DNA from: Trypanosoma brucei gambiense DAL972
Lineage: Eukaryota > Euglenozoa > Kinetoplastea > Trypanosomatida > Trypanosomatidae
Direction of reading: 5' to 3'
Assembly (NCBI RefSeq): GCF_000210295.1
Contig: NC_026744.1
Location: 868,001-932,000, forward strand
Length of the DNA stretch: 64,000 nt
This document shows, in pieces, positions 9,875 to 20,491 of the stretch. The position numbers were made by a program, and so were the translations under genes. Within the stretch, counting starts at the first letter, position 1. Each line of letters begins with the position of its first letter. The notes beneath the pieces are model-generated. The model was not told the origin of the DNA. It worked only from the letters and a program-made list of their open reading frames with translations, and made no database searches.

Positions 9875-10301
9875 GGCGGCAAAACGTAGCCCCCTAGTTT
9901 TCAACAATAGGTAACTAAATGCAAGAAATCAGCATCCGGCAGCTGCAGCGTAGAAAAAGGTCATCCACTAGTCAACAACGTCCGCCGAGGAGAGAGGGAG
10001 ATCGACAAAACGATCGCAATAACCCCTTAAAATTTTTAGAGAATATCAGCCCCGAAGAGAGATCATCACATGCGTATCGACACAGGTAACCACAGTTTCT
10101 AAGGGAAAATTCTGCGAACACGTTACACGAAAAACTCAAAGTTGTGGGAAAGGTAAGTAGTAGCCTTCGTAACCGGAAAAACCAATGCAACAACAGCTGG
10201 GACGGAACGCCGTACAGCATCATATGAAGAATTCAAACCGCGGGCACTGACAAGGCATCAGTGAAACAAAAACGAGGACGAAGCCCGAACGAAAAACTTA
10301 C
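9875..10301. other. Upstream region of the DOT1-like gene, no supported gene
   Basis: A minus-strand frame at 9972-10223 shows no recognisable features and is probably chance. Nothing else is seen. Confidence 0.5.
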
Positions 10302-10561
10302 CTACGCCAACGCGGCTCCACGACACTTCTCATCACTTAAGAAAAGCGCAGTCGCCGTCTTCCGCACCACCATTGCTACCAAAACAAGGCCCGTAGAGAC
10401 CAGTTGAGCTTGCGCAAACATGGTAAAAGCGGTGCCTCAGCATCGATTTTTAGACAGTCAACTGCACGCGCAACTGCAAACGGGTAGAAAGTATCCAGAA
10501 TATCCGGGTTGAGAAAATATACCGACTTTGGAGTAATATTCACCTTCTTGATTAAAGGCAT
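10302..10561 (-). other. Two overlapping short ATG frames, doubtful coding
   Basis: One frame starts at the ATG at 10561 and stops at 10376 (61 residues, with the segment SVYFLNPDILDTFYPFAVAR). A second, offset frame starts at the ATG at 10421 and ends at 10302 (39 residues, containing the hydrophobic stretch LVSTGLVLVAMVV). The region reads as though one coding stretch could slide into the other by a frameshift. There is no clear pyrimidine tract immediately upstream and I recognise no family. It could be a decayed gene or chance open frames. Confidence 0.2.
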
Positions 10562-11185
10562 GCTTTGGAAGCTGCGTACAGAGTGCCAGATATATGGTAG
10601 ATTACTACCCGGCCATTGACAACAAGTACACGGAATTAAGCAAGCGAAATGACTCAGCCAAAAAAGAAAAATGAATCACCTCCCTAACTTCAGTAATTCA
10701 AACGCTATTTCCCTTTTTAGCGACAATAGAACCTGTCTTTCAACTGGAACAACTTGATGTGCCAACCACGGCTTTCCTCGGAACTCAAAAGTACAATACC
10801 CCCCTCCTACACCTCCCCCCCCAAAAAAAAAAAAAAGAGAGAGAGAAAAAGCTAATAAAGATAACGCAAAAGACGGCAAAGCCCCCCCCCCCACCCCACA
10901 CACACACGTTTCTGGACACATGCTGTGCGCACGCACCGTACTGTCCTTATTTTTATTTTACCGTCAGACGTGGCAATGTACTACCCAATAAAGTTGGAAA
11001 CAGGGATGGTACGTCCTTCCATAAAGAAACCCAAGTAGTTACGGTTATGCGCGAAAGTTTTGGATCGACGGAGGTGGTTGCCTACATGTCCCCCGAAAGT
11101 TATGGTAAAGACCGAACCGTCAAACGTAACACGAACATATCACCGAAACAATATATGAGGTGGCCTCCACCCTGCCCTCCGGAAC

Positions 11186-11374
11186 ATGGAGTCGGGCGGT
11201 CTGCGTTTAAGTGTGAAGACCGCACCCCCAACAACCCTGCCGCCGGATGCCGACCCCATCTCAAGCCCCTGGATCCAAGGACCGCGAACGAAGCAGCGAA
11301 CCATCCTGAAGATCCCTTGGGGACCGGCCCCGCACCGTCTTCCCGACACAACCGGCTTGGGGGGGGGGGGGTGA
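11186..11374 (+). pseudogene. Coding-like fragment ending in a G homopolymer
   Basis: From the ATG at 11186 this plus-strand frame encodes 62 residues, with a proline-rich stretch (APPTTLPPDADPISSPWIQG) and KQRTILKIPWGPAPHR. It runs into a tract of 12-13 G at about 11359-11371 and stops just after. Different frames are open on either side of the tract, which suggests a frameshifted relic. The flanking genes are on the opposite strand, so an inserted element or an ancient gene remnant is possible. I cannot assign a family. Confidence 0.3.
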
Positions 11375-13689
11375 AAAGGCCGGAGAAAGTGACCACCAGC
11401 CAGCTACCTCCACAACGCCAGTGCAGGGACCCTCAAATAATAACAGACTCAGATGCACGCAGCAACAGTGCCTGACGGGCCCTCAGCGACTTTTGATCAC
11501 TCCTCCCCTCCCCCGCCCTCTTCTTTAACGGCGGCCTCGCGTGGGCTCACCACAAACGGTGGAGCTCTCAAAAGCCACGGAGCCGAAAAAACGGAGTCTG
11601 CTTCGCTGCCCAACTGGTAAAAGACACCATCGATTGCCCTCCAAGCAAATACAAAGAAGACTACACAACCTCCAAAAGGGCGCGGAAACACTCAACACCC
11701 CGCCTCCCTTTACAGGCCCGGGGCCTCGCAGCACAACTTTAACCATCAGCCCTTCCGCGAGTAGAAAGCAGGCCCCTCGCTTTTTTTTTTTTTTTGACAG
11801 TACGGGTTTCAAAAAAAACACGGAGCGAAACCCCACGCTCTAGAGAGTGTTGAAGCAACGTGCGACGCCCACCCACAACGACCCCCGCGACCAGTGCACT
11901 CAATGGCAACAACAACAACAACAACCTTCCGATATGTTTCATCTATGGCCGTTACGACCGCAGCCAAACAGAAAACCGCTGGGAAGCAAAGCCGTGTGCT
12001 GGCCACAAGGAAGACGAATACCACCGGCTCCTCGGCAAGTCTGGATATCTCAAACTCGGCGGCGAGGGCCCCCATGCTCTGTTAAGGAAGGAGAACCCAG
12101 CTGGCGGCAAGGCACCCGACCGGATTGGCCTGAATTGAAGAGGTCGCAGAGTCAATCCACAGCGGGGCGCGCGACAGATCTGTCAGTGGACAAGGCCATT
12201 CCATTGGAGCCCTTTTGCCATGCGGAGAAGCCTCAAAGCAACATCAACAACAGCAACCTAACGCCACAGGAAATTGGCATGACGATGCCGATGCTCCGAA
12301 AGAGGGTTTGGAGACCAACTAACTTGATAGCGGTGAATCCACCGAAGCGCCCGAGATAACCGGGGAGGTTCCGTTTACCCGGTTCCGGCATAGCAGTCCC
12401 CTACTGCGAGAAGATGATTGATACCAGTGTCGTTTGAAACGGGAGCATCAAAACATTTCGGCTTCGCAATCGGTGCAACAGAAAAGAGGAAAAAAAGGCG
12501 AAACTCAGATAGCAGCCTGCAGTGACTCTCGGCAGTGCCCAGTACGTCACGCCCATCCACTTCAAATATCACCTATCGCTAAGAGTGGCGGGATACCGTC
12601 ACCAAATGTTTCCATCACTCCTAAGATACTGTGTTGCGATTTCGAAGTGGGGCAGCCAAGGAAGCGTCGAAGATATATCGATGGAAAAAAGAAAGGGGCG
12701 TCGGCGGTTCGGTGATGTCCGCTACCGCAGTGCCCACGGCATCCGAGGGGAAGCGCAGTTGCCACAACCACGGCGCACGACTCCGCATAGTTCAATCCGA
12801 CCTCTGAACATTCCACTATGTGCCAAGGGCAAGTGGGGGTAAAAAGTATACCAAGGACGACAGAGTAACCTGGATATGCCTGAATCCCTTCCCTAAACGC
12901 GCAAACTGACCGTGCAGTCCTGAAAACAGTAACACCGCACACGCCACGCACGGAGGAACGCAACACCACCCCAGGTTGGTTGATCAAACAAACAGGAAAG
13001 CAACATTCCGGGTGTTCGAAAGGAGAGCGAGAGAGCGACCAGCAACTGGCGCCAAGGCTGCCGGAGAACAACAAAATCTCTCCGGGTTGTTAAAGCAGTT
13101 GGGGTGGAAGCAATAGTGAGAGGCAATACCGGAAGTGCTAGGCCCTTAAAGAATCCGGTACTATCCGAACAACAGGTTGCAGGAAATAACGGAAATTGGT
13201 GCACGAATGTGGTTGGTGGAATGGGCAACGTGGTCACGTGATAGGACTCGTTCGACACACAGAATAAACACGCGGCGAAGGAGCAAAAGGGATGCAGGCG
13301 ATGGGGACGTTGGTGTCATCAAAGGTACTTCAAAGGATCCTCCACTGCCCAACAAAACGTATGGAATGAAGCGCTCTCACAAAATGCATGTGGCAGGAGA
13401 ACTGACCTGAGGTAGAAAGGCAGTGCAGTGATCTAGGGGTGAAGCGTGAGGAGTCCTCCCCACCGTTACCACAATACCAAGCCCTAAAAGTACTAGGTGA
13501 AGAATGTGCGGTGGGGGACGCCGCGAAACGCGGTTTACTTTTTCAAGCGTCCGGCACATTTTCTGTGCAAGCTGTTCGGACTAAAGGAGTTGGAACCAAA
13601 CACGAAGGTGCCCATCCCTTTTCCATCGAATGGACGAACCCAAAGTGGAGGGGTGAGGGGAGCAAAAACCTCCATCGGCTAAAAGTGTC

Positions 13690-14037
13690 ATGTCGGAGTC
13701 TGCGGCCGGGTTTACCGCCGCCGAATCACCCAGTGCTGTGATAAGCGCGATGGGAGCGGGCAACAGCGTAACGCAGCGAGAGGGTTGGAAGCCAAAGAAC
13801 CGGATTGATTTAAACCGGATGATAAACCAGATCGCGGTTTTCGTTAACGAGAGTCGTGTTGGGCCACCCATGGTCCACAATATAAATGATCACTTGAGGA
13901 GGAGGAAAGAAGGCACAAATGGGGCGCATTTTTCTAGGGTGTTGGGCTCTGGCGCAAAGGCACGCTGGTCAGATTTAATGGGTATCCCCGCATGTGTTTC
14001 GTTGGCAACACGCTATCGTGATGTCCACACTTTCTAG
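13690..14037 (+). pseudogene. 115-residue orphan frame, possibly a relic
   Basis: A plus-strand ATG frame encodes 115 residues with balanced composition, including WKPKNRIDLNRMINQIAVF and GPPMVHNINDHLRRRKEG. It looks more protein-like than most chance frames here, but no family is recognised. It lies on the strand opposite to the neighbouring genes. No strong pyrimidine tract precedes it. Similar-looking sequence upstream (13177-13410) is in the same orientation but separated by stops, which fits one degraded reading unit. Confidence 0.3.
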
Positions 14038-14693
14038 TTGCTCTTTTTTTTCCTACAGTAGAGACTCCGCGCGGCAACTCTTTCCGCTCGGACGCCCGAC
14101 ACCCATATGCGGCACAAGGTATTCCCACTCCGGGGAAGGTCGGAAAGGTACATGTATGCCCCTGAAGACAACAGCAGTCGCGCTAGGACACGAAAAACCG
14201 TGTGCAGGCACGGCCGGACCACCATATTCAACCGCTTTGTGAAGGTTGATACTCAGGGGGGGGGGGGTAGAATAGTTACTTGTTATTCCAGGAAGACTCG
14301 CATTGGGTAGCAGTACCGAAAAGGGGGTTTACTCCACCTGTATGGCATCCACATTTGTTTTTTCAACTCTCAAAAAATTCCGTTATCTTTCACTCATTCA
14401 TTGTCCCCCATTCGCCTTCACTGCATTGGGTAGTGGTACAGGAGGACGAAGCGGCCGTGGGGATTCTCCCCCGTCCTCCATTTGGGCAAGGTATTAAGCC
14501 TATGGGGAAACAGTGGTGCGCAGGGACTTAATGGAGGCCTCCCACCTCGTCCAGACACCTTCCCCCATGGTGAAACAAGCTAACGCCCACAAACATTATT
14601 GAGGCTTAGCCGCTTTCGTGCGTTATCTTGGGGCCTTTTGCGACGAGCAAGAACCGGGAAGCAGAGGAACCGTTTTTTTTTTTTTTGGAGAGG

Positions 14694-14791
14694 ATGACAT
14701 AAGCCTTCCCACCACGGTCGACGCAGTCAATGAGTTCTCCGTGGTCGAGGTCCTGGATACGTTTGAGCGACAGAATAGGGAATGTTTCTAA
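14694..14791 (+). pseudogene. Short coding-like remnant after a T homopolymer
   Basis: Just after a run of about 15 T, one plus-strand frame reads GEDDISLPTTVDAVNEFSVV and then EVLDTFERQNRECF before a stop. The segment looks like a genuine protein C-terminus. The frame upstream of the T run (RYLGAFCDEQEPGSRGT) is in a different phase. This fits a decayed gene or element with a slipped homopolymer. The family is unknown. Confidence 0.25.
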
Positions 14792-15026
14792 GGGGGGGGA
14801 ATATTAGAAATCACACATAACCAAGTGCTTTATACCCCAACGACGTTCCTCTCCATACACCGAAGTGCAGGTTAGGGTACTCTTTTTTTAGAAAAGCAAA
14901 ACAAAATCAATGCAATCATACGATATTACATAAAGGAGTAACAGCATATTTCCTGCATGTTCACCCATGCTAATCCGCAAATATATGCTTTATTTCCGTC
15001 ACACTGAGGCGCCATGTAGACGCGTA

Positions 15027-15699
15027 TTAACGGCAAAAGCACCAGCACCAACGCTTTACATACAGTTTCTTGAGTCCCGGCCCCAATAGCGTGTGGTAAA
15101 GTAACATAAATGTCGACACAAGGCTATGAGGATGTTCCACTTTCACTTGGTAATGCGGGATGGGTCGGCTGCGGACGAAAAAGGAACACGGGAGTAATTC
15201 GGGCGATGTGGAGGTGCGAACGAATAAAAACGCACAAACACAAAGCGCAGAAATATTTTCAGGTTCAAGAGCAAAATGGAGTAAAACTCGATTCCCTGAG
15301 AGAAAAATAAAAAGAAAATGTGTACAAAACAATGTGGAGCAGTAAAAGTTGCTGCTACGTCGTTCACGCCCCTTATTGACGTCGCTCAGAACCGTCCTGC
15401 TCCCACCAATAAAGATACGAAACCCACCTTTCAGTAATTCTCCCAGTGAACCCAACGCTTGCCCCACGCAACCCTCGTTAAGCAAAAAAAAAACGATTAT
15501 TACTATTCTTCTTTCTTGTCACTGTTCCTGACACACACAAAAAAAAGCAGAATTGAGCTTTAGAAAGCGACGTAGACACCGGCGGCCATCGTCCGGCATC
15601 CACTTGACATATCATCCTCGCACCAAATGCTCGTTTTCGCCCAAAGGACCCAACGAGAACAGCGAGTGACACTAGAATCGGGACAACACGGATGGACAT
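15027..15699 (-). pseudogene. Possible broken gene with a signal-peptide-like start
   Basis: From the ATG at 15699 the minus strand encodes MSIRVVPILVSLAVLVGSFG, a typical hydrophobic signal sequence, and continues for 73 residues to a stop at 15478 just after a homopolymer (plus-strand A run near 15483-15492). A neighbouring frame then opens with NEGCVGQALGSLGELLKGG and IFIGGSRTVLSDVN and stays open to 15027. Loss of one T in the run would join the two. The later part becomes cysteine- and phenylalanine-rich and looks less like protein. This may be a decayed secreted or membrane protein, or chance. No family is recognised. Confidence 0.25.
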
Positions 15700-15811
15700 C
15701 TTCCCCGCATCCACGAACCAAAAAAGGTTAATAAAAAAGGGAAAGGTCCCTATGAGAAGGGATATGTGTCACTTTATGCTCACATGTGTCAACACCGACT
15801 TATGCACATAT

Positions 15812-15836
15812 TATATATATATATATATATATATAT
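15812..15836. repeat. TA dinucleotide repeat
   Basis: A run of alternating T and A lies immediately downstream of the metacaspase stop, in its expected 3' UTR. Confidence 0.9.
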
Positions 15837-15853
15837 TTTCATTGCTAAAGCTC

Positions 15854-16972
15854 TTATTTTCCACCAAGAGGGGTGGTTTTCCAACGCGGTTCTCCAGTTA
15901 GGATATTAGGGCACGGTTCGGCCACCGAGAAAAGCTCGGTTAACGTAAACTTCTCGGTTAGGCTGAGGCACCTCGACGCACTCATTTGCGGCGACTGTTT
16001 GAATCCCTTTTCCCTCAGTTTATCACGTGTGGTTGAGAGGAGGCTGTAGATAGTTCCTGGTGTCTTGTTTAACAACATGGAAATGAAGCACTGTGTGGCG
16101 GCACCACCGGAGCCAGAGGCGCCTTCCACGAAGTCTCCAGCATTGGGCAAGTCAGCAGCTGCCTCGTCGTCTCCACAGGCGGAAAACATGAGTACATGGG
16201 CATTAACATCACCACCTGTACGGATGCGTTTCATTTCACCCACTGCAGAGCAGTCGTTGCTGCTGCAAATGAGACTGAACGGAAGGTCAAGGAGCGTCCC
16301 CGCGTGCGAACAGTCGAACACGGCTGTCAGACGGACTCCCCTTGGTAGTGTTGATATGATTTCGTGAAGCTCATTATCCAGTATGCAACCATTTTCTTCG
16401 TAGTCACAGGGCACAATGCATTGATCGAACTCCTCCTCTTTATCCTCCTCCGCACGCACCTGTGCACCGTAACCGGAATAGTGAAGAAAAAGGGCATCGC
16501 CAGGCTTCGCGTCCTTAACAAGCCATGCCATGTGCTGCAAGATGTTCGCTCGTGTGGGCTTGATGGCGTTAAACCTGGGGTCGTCGGTATCCATAAGGAC
16601 GCACCTCTCAGTAATCGGAATGCCAATTTTTTCCATTGTGCCGGCCATCATCACCGCGTCAGCCTGACACCCCCGGAGCTCAGCTGGAGTTCCTTTATAA
16701 TCAATGCCAATAAAAAGTGCACGGAAAGATCGTTGCTGCTTACTGGGTTTCTTCATAACCTCCGCTTCGACACTCTCTGCTTCCGCCATCGCTTTGTCGA
16801 CACCACCTTTTGGAGGTCGGCGCTGAAGACCGAGAGTTACCAGAACGTATGGCACAGCGACTTGAAGGAGCTCCATCGCGATCGTGACATATATTGATGC
16901 GCCTCCTGTGACAACACCAAATATAATGCCAACGACGCACTGAACATAGCCAGCGACTTTTTCAGACGACAT
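15854..16972 (-). CDS. MCA1: Metacaspase with both catalytic residues replaced (MCA1-like)
   Basis: The frame extends upstream to a GTG at 17008, but the first ATG is at 16972, giving 372 residues. A hydrophobic N-terminal region (residues 8-50) is followed by a C14 caspase-like domain: RALFIGIDYKGTPAELRGCQ near 84, GDALFLHYSGYGAQ near 158, and VFDCSHAGTLLDLPF near 218. In active metacaspases the two motifs read HYSGHG and DCCHSG. Here the catalytic His is Tyr168 (codon 16469-16471) and the catalytic Cys is Ser222 (codon 16307-16309), so no normal cysteine peptidase activity is expected. T. brucei MCA1 is known to carry exactly this Tyr/Ser pair, and MCA4 carries the Ser only. The role may be regulatory or as a pseudoenzyme. 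It is the first secure minus-strand gene left of the divergent strand switch. Confidence 0.95.
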   Translation of the reverse strand: MSSEKVAGYVQCVVGIIFGVVTGGASIYVTIAMELLQVAVPYVLVTLGLQRRPPKGGVDKAMAEAESVEAEVMKKPSKQQRSFRALFIGIDYKGTPAELRGCQADAVMMAGTMEKIGIPITERCVLMDTDDPRFNAIKPTRANILQHMAWLVKDAKPGDALFLHYSGYGAQVRAEEDKEEEFDQCIVPCDYEENGCILDNELHEIISTLPRGVRLTAVFDCSHAGTLLDLPFSLICSSNDCSAVGEMKRIRTGGDVNAHVLMFSACGDDEAAADLPNAGDFVEGASGSGGAATQCFISMLLNKTPGTIYSLLSTTRDKLREKGFKQSPQMSASRCLSLTEKFTLTELFSVAEPCPNILTGEPRWKTTPLGGK

Positions 16973-17015
16973 ACCTCGAAGGCGCAGTCGGAAGTGATCA
17001 GTCCACACAACAAAC

Positions 17016-17097
17016 CTACGATATATAAGTGGTGCAAAAAGGAAGATATTGAAATGGGGGAAAATACCGTATCAGTGGTAAAAAAAAAAAAAATTGA
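17016..17097 (-). promoter_or_regulatory. Trans-splice acceptor signals for the metacaspase
   Basis: On the minus strand a run of T (17085-17097) and a mixed pyrimidine stretch (TTTTCCCCCATTTC) precede CGTAG, with the AG at 17016-17017. This lies 43 bases upstream of the metacaspase ATG and matches the usual kinetoplastid arrangement. Confidence 0.6.
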
Positions 17098-18952
17098 CAT
17101 CCAGTAGATTGAGGTAGGGACGAATAGAAATTCAGGAGAAAATGGCCATTATCCGATTCCAAGATTCCTCCTTTACTAAATATCTTCTCAGCTCCCCTCC
17201 AGTTCTGGGGACGACACACCCACCGTAATGTAAGCAATGGATATAGGTTTCCAACCCTCATTGATTATCACTTTTTTCTTTCTGCAACTTCTTCCTTGAC
17301 TCATGCTTCGCCAAAGCAATCCGCGTAACATGATCCCTTTCCCCTGCACTTCAAGGTTTCATGGCAATGGAACGTTGCTCGAATACCAATTCCTTTACAT
17401 TTCGTATTTCGCCCCACCCGATGATGAATTGGGGGGGGGGCTAACAACCTTACGTTGAAAAAAATAAAAATAAAAACGCCAGTCACTGGTGCTATGTTAG
17501 CTCCACTACGTAGATTTCCCATCTGTGGAAGGGAATGCATCGCTAAAGAAAATTAAGAAAAAAAAAATACCCCTGCGAACTATGCAGCACCCGCGAAAAA
17601 TTTCTTACACGTCTGGGCACAACTGGCGGGCGCTTTACCTTGTTCACACAAACACATTCACAAGCCATTTCGCTGGCACTGCAATGGTTTATGTTACGCA
17701 ATTGGCGCTTAATGCACGAGCCAGAGCAGTTGCACATTCATTTGCAACAAAAAAATATGAAACATTATTCAGTCAGCATAGCATCATTTTACATTAAACA
17801 TATCACCTTAATCTATCAAGAGAGATAAAGAAAAGTATACAAATCTATGCGCAAGTGCGTACGGTGAAGGGCAGCAACCAAAACCGTGGCACCAAGTGTA
17901 CGAAAAGTCCCCATCTGCTGCTGAGGCGAACAAATATGTAGTAGCCTTCGCTATACCAAGTGCATACCCATGTATAGAGACATGCAAACACAATAAGGGA
18001 CTAGTTAATATCGCTCCTATCGTCAGATGCGTCAACACGTTTTTGCACCAGTGTCAGGGGAATAAACTAATTATACTCCAGTGGGAATTCACATTTTGGT
18101 TAGGAGGATAGTTGTAGACGTCGATACCAACAAGTTAACTAAAATACAATGTCTGAACTAGGGTCACTAGTGGGTGCACCGTTAGACGTGCTGCAACAAC
18201 CTTCACAGGCACAATATGGAGTGACCGACAAGGTACCGACGGATCGCCTAATGAGAAACCAAACAGTATTGGCATCAACGAAGGTAAATAAAAATATTCA
18301 TGATTTATTATAAAAGTCGTTGTATCCCCATTGGCAGTGACCCATTTGCATCAATCGATATTGAAAAACCGCGCCCGTCATCCCCTATATACCGTCATTG
18401 CATCGGTAAAACCTCGAAGCCAACTGTGTACACAGGTTACTGTGGAACTTGTTGAGGTGGACCTACTGCAACGAAAACGCTTTACCATGCAACCAAGACG
18501 GTGTGGGTCAGCAGTAACGGGGACACACGAAGGTAGATTACTGCCATAAGCGTCAGTAAGAAAACAACACCTAAACTGGTTATACGCGCAAACGAAATTT
18601 AATAAATCTAAGCAACGCAACTTCCACCGTTATCAACCGTACGTAGTGAGTATTGGTGTGCTTCCGCGAAAAATTGGGGAAAGTAATAATATATGCACAA
18701 ATTACCGTTCAGTTAATGCAAAGACAAAAGCAACGAAGCAAAAGCAAAATAACCTGCCTCAACCTCTTTCTCAAATCGAGAGCGAATAGCTCATAGACTC
18801 ATTCACACCAATTTCCCTCCCCCTTCACGTTTTCCGTGGAGTCCAAACGTTGAGAGATGAACTATAGTTACATTGGTTGTCCTGCTAACTGACTCTCTGA
18901 GAAGTTTTATTACCAACTTACCTGCGTGACTTACCAATATTTTGATATATGA

Positions 18953-18970
18953 CTTTTTTTTTTGAAAAGT
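18953..18970 (+). promoter_or_regulatory. Pyrimidine tract and AG before a small ORF
   Basis: CTTTTTTTTTTTG is followed by AAAAG, ending a few bases before the ATG at 18976. This is what a trans-splice acceptor with a very short 5' UTR would look like. Confidence 0.35.
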
Positions 18971-18975
18971 AAAGA

Positions 18976-19215
18976 ATGATATATAAAAGCTTTTCGCACA
19001 CAAATTTAGATGAACTACGCTTCAAAATACCACCCCAAATGGTTAACGAGGTCTTAGTTGGTACGCAGCGGGAAGGGGAATGTAGACACTCAAATCTTTT
19101 GAGTTTCTCTCTCCCCACTTTGTCGAAACGAAAACTCCTTACAATTGTTGCTGTTATTATCATTGCGGGACTAACGTTGCTTCACCTTATTGTAAAAAAC
19201 CCTAGACATGCTTAA
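18976..19215 (+). CDS. Possible small tail-anchored protein (79 residues)
   Basis: An ATG frame encodes 79 residues. The first 50 are polar, with NLDELRFKIPPQMVNEVLVG. Near the C-terminus comes KRKLLTIVAVIIIAGLTLLH, a basic flank followed by about 17 strongly hydrophobic residues, and then a short basic end (LIVKNPRHA). This is the layout of a tail-anchored membrane protein. A T-rich tract with AG sits directly upstream. It is on the plus strand inside the strand-switch region, so if real it would be the first gene of the right-hand unit, or lie in the start zone. No family is recognised. It may also be the surviving end of a longer decayed gene. Confidence 0.4.
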   Translation: MIYKSFSHTNLDELRFKIPPQMVNEVLVGTQREGECRHSNLLSFSLPTLSKRKLLTIVAVIIIAGLTLLHLIVKNPRHA

Positions 19216-20056
19216 CACCGCTCGCCTTCCCGTCGTTTCGCATTTTTTCGAGTTTAGATAGCGGTGCGTGTCCGTATGAACCACCAGTTCTGCAATTTTT
19301 TAAAATGTGTGAGCCACATATCTACTTTTCATCTGCCGTTTTCATTTTTAGGATAGCGGCTGCGTTACGCTGTTTCGGAGTGCTGTTGCATAACAGACTC
19401 CTTCTATTCAAATGCAAGGCAATCCCACACCAGATAATATGTGTAGGATGTTAATTCACCCAGCCCAATATCCTTCATTGATTCAAAAGGGCCCAACGAG
19501 AAATTTGAACCTTTTGAGAAACATGTAACGAAACGTGGATCTCCATATGCAACGACCGATAAGTATTGTATCGAAAGTGGCATAGAAAATAAAACATAGG
19601 ATCCACGTCGGTGCAGCAACACCGCACACCGCAGTTTTACGGAGCAAAATAAGATACGTCAACCGCAGGTGCCATATTTTTTTTTTTTAAATAAATAAAG
19701 CCATCTCGAGAGTTTCCGAATATTGTTTACCGATACAGTGGCCCCGAGACAACATAGTCATCTAGGCTACGAACATTTAAAAAAAAAAAAAAGTAACGTA
19801 AGGCACCTCAAAGAATATACTGCGTATGAAAATGCGTACGAATGAGCGTCCTCAAACAAAGCGGCCAAACCGTTATAATATTTCAAACGCAAACAAACCT
19901 TCAGCTCCACCCCAGAACCTTGACGGCGGACGCACTAGAAAGCGCAATGGTATTTTGCGATTTGACCAAATAGTCGCCGAGTTTCACGAACCAACGAATT
20001 TCCCAATCCTGTTTACAATTTTTTAAAAAGGGGCACATCCAGACACGATATGATAA

Positions 20057-20491
20057 AAGGGTCCGTTGCCACTCACTACAGCCCAAGCCATTCACAATTT
20101 CTTAAATTCCACACCGTCCACCACCGCAGTGCTACCAACGTATTCCTCCCTCCTCGGTGCCATAGCTCACACATTCGTGGAAAACAAGCTGACACCCGGT
20201 CACTCCGCTGGCGGCGGACGCTGGGGCGAAATGCCTCCATCTCTTTACTTTAAGTGGCATTGCCTCCTTGAGGAGTTCGACATACGAAACGAACCGCACC
20301 TACCCACTGGTTTTATGAAGCGCGTCCGCGACACCGCCGACCATGTCCACCTGTTTAACCACCAGCGAGGAACTGCAATCACCGGTTACCTAACGGTACA
20401 CCCGGTAAGACTGCGTAGGGCTCGCACTTTTACCCCTCATAAGGCAGGCAATAGACATATAACCGCGAATGCTCGTGCTCCAAACGCCTGA
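20057..20491 (+). pseudogene. Coding-like relic without a start codon
   Basis: An uninterrupted plus-strand frame of about 145 codons has no ATG near its 5' end and is preceded by an in-frame TAA at 20054. It reads like real protein: AIHNFLNSTPSTTAVLPTYS, then AIAHTFVENKLTPGH, SLYFKWHCLLEEFDIRNEPH and FMKRVRDTADHVHLFNHQRG. The surrounding kilobase is GC-richer than the rest of the strand-switch region. A further open segment (LALVALDLPSMCGETFTNGC) lies at about 20780-20875 in another frame. The best reading is a degraded gene or mobile element in plus orientation. I do not recognise the family. Confidence 0.35.

Larger units (their letters stand above)
10562..15853. other. 5.3 kb gene-poor region with decayed coding-like sequence
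   Basis: No intact gene can be supported between the scraps near 10.5 kb and the metacaspase. From about 10.9 to 14.8 kb the base composition is richer in G and C than ordinary spacer. It carries plus-strand coding-like stretches broken at homopolymers (G run near 11360, T run near 11781, G run near 14258, T run near 14673). From 14.8 to 15.85 kb it is AT-rich spacer with one possible broken minus-strand gene. Confidence 0.55.

Noticed and set aside
12562..13074. 170-residue minus-strand frame
   Set aside because: Cysteine- and serine-rich with no conserved pattern; it is antisense to the plus-strand coding-like island and is probably its shadow.
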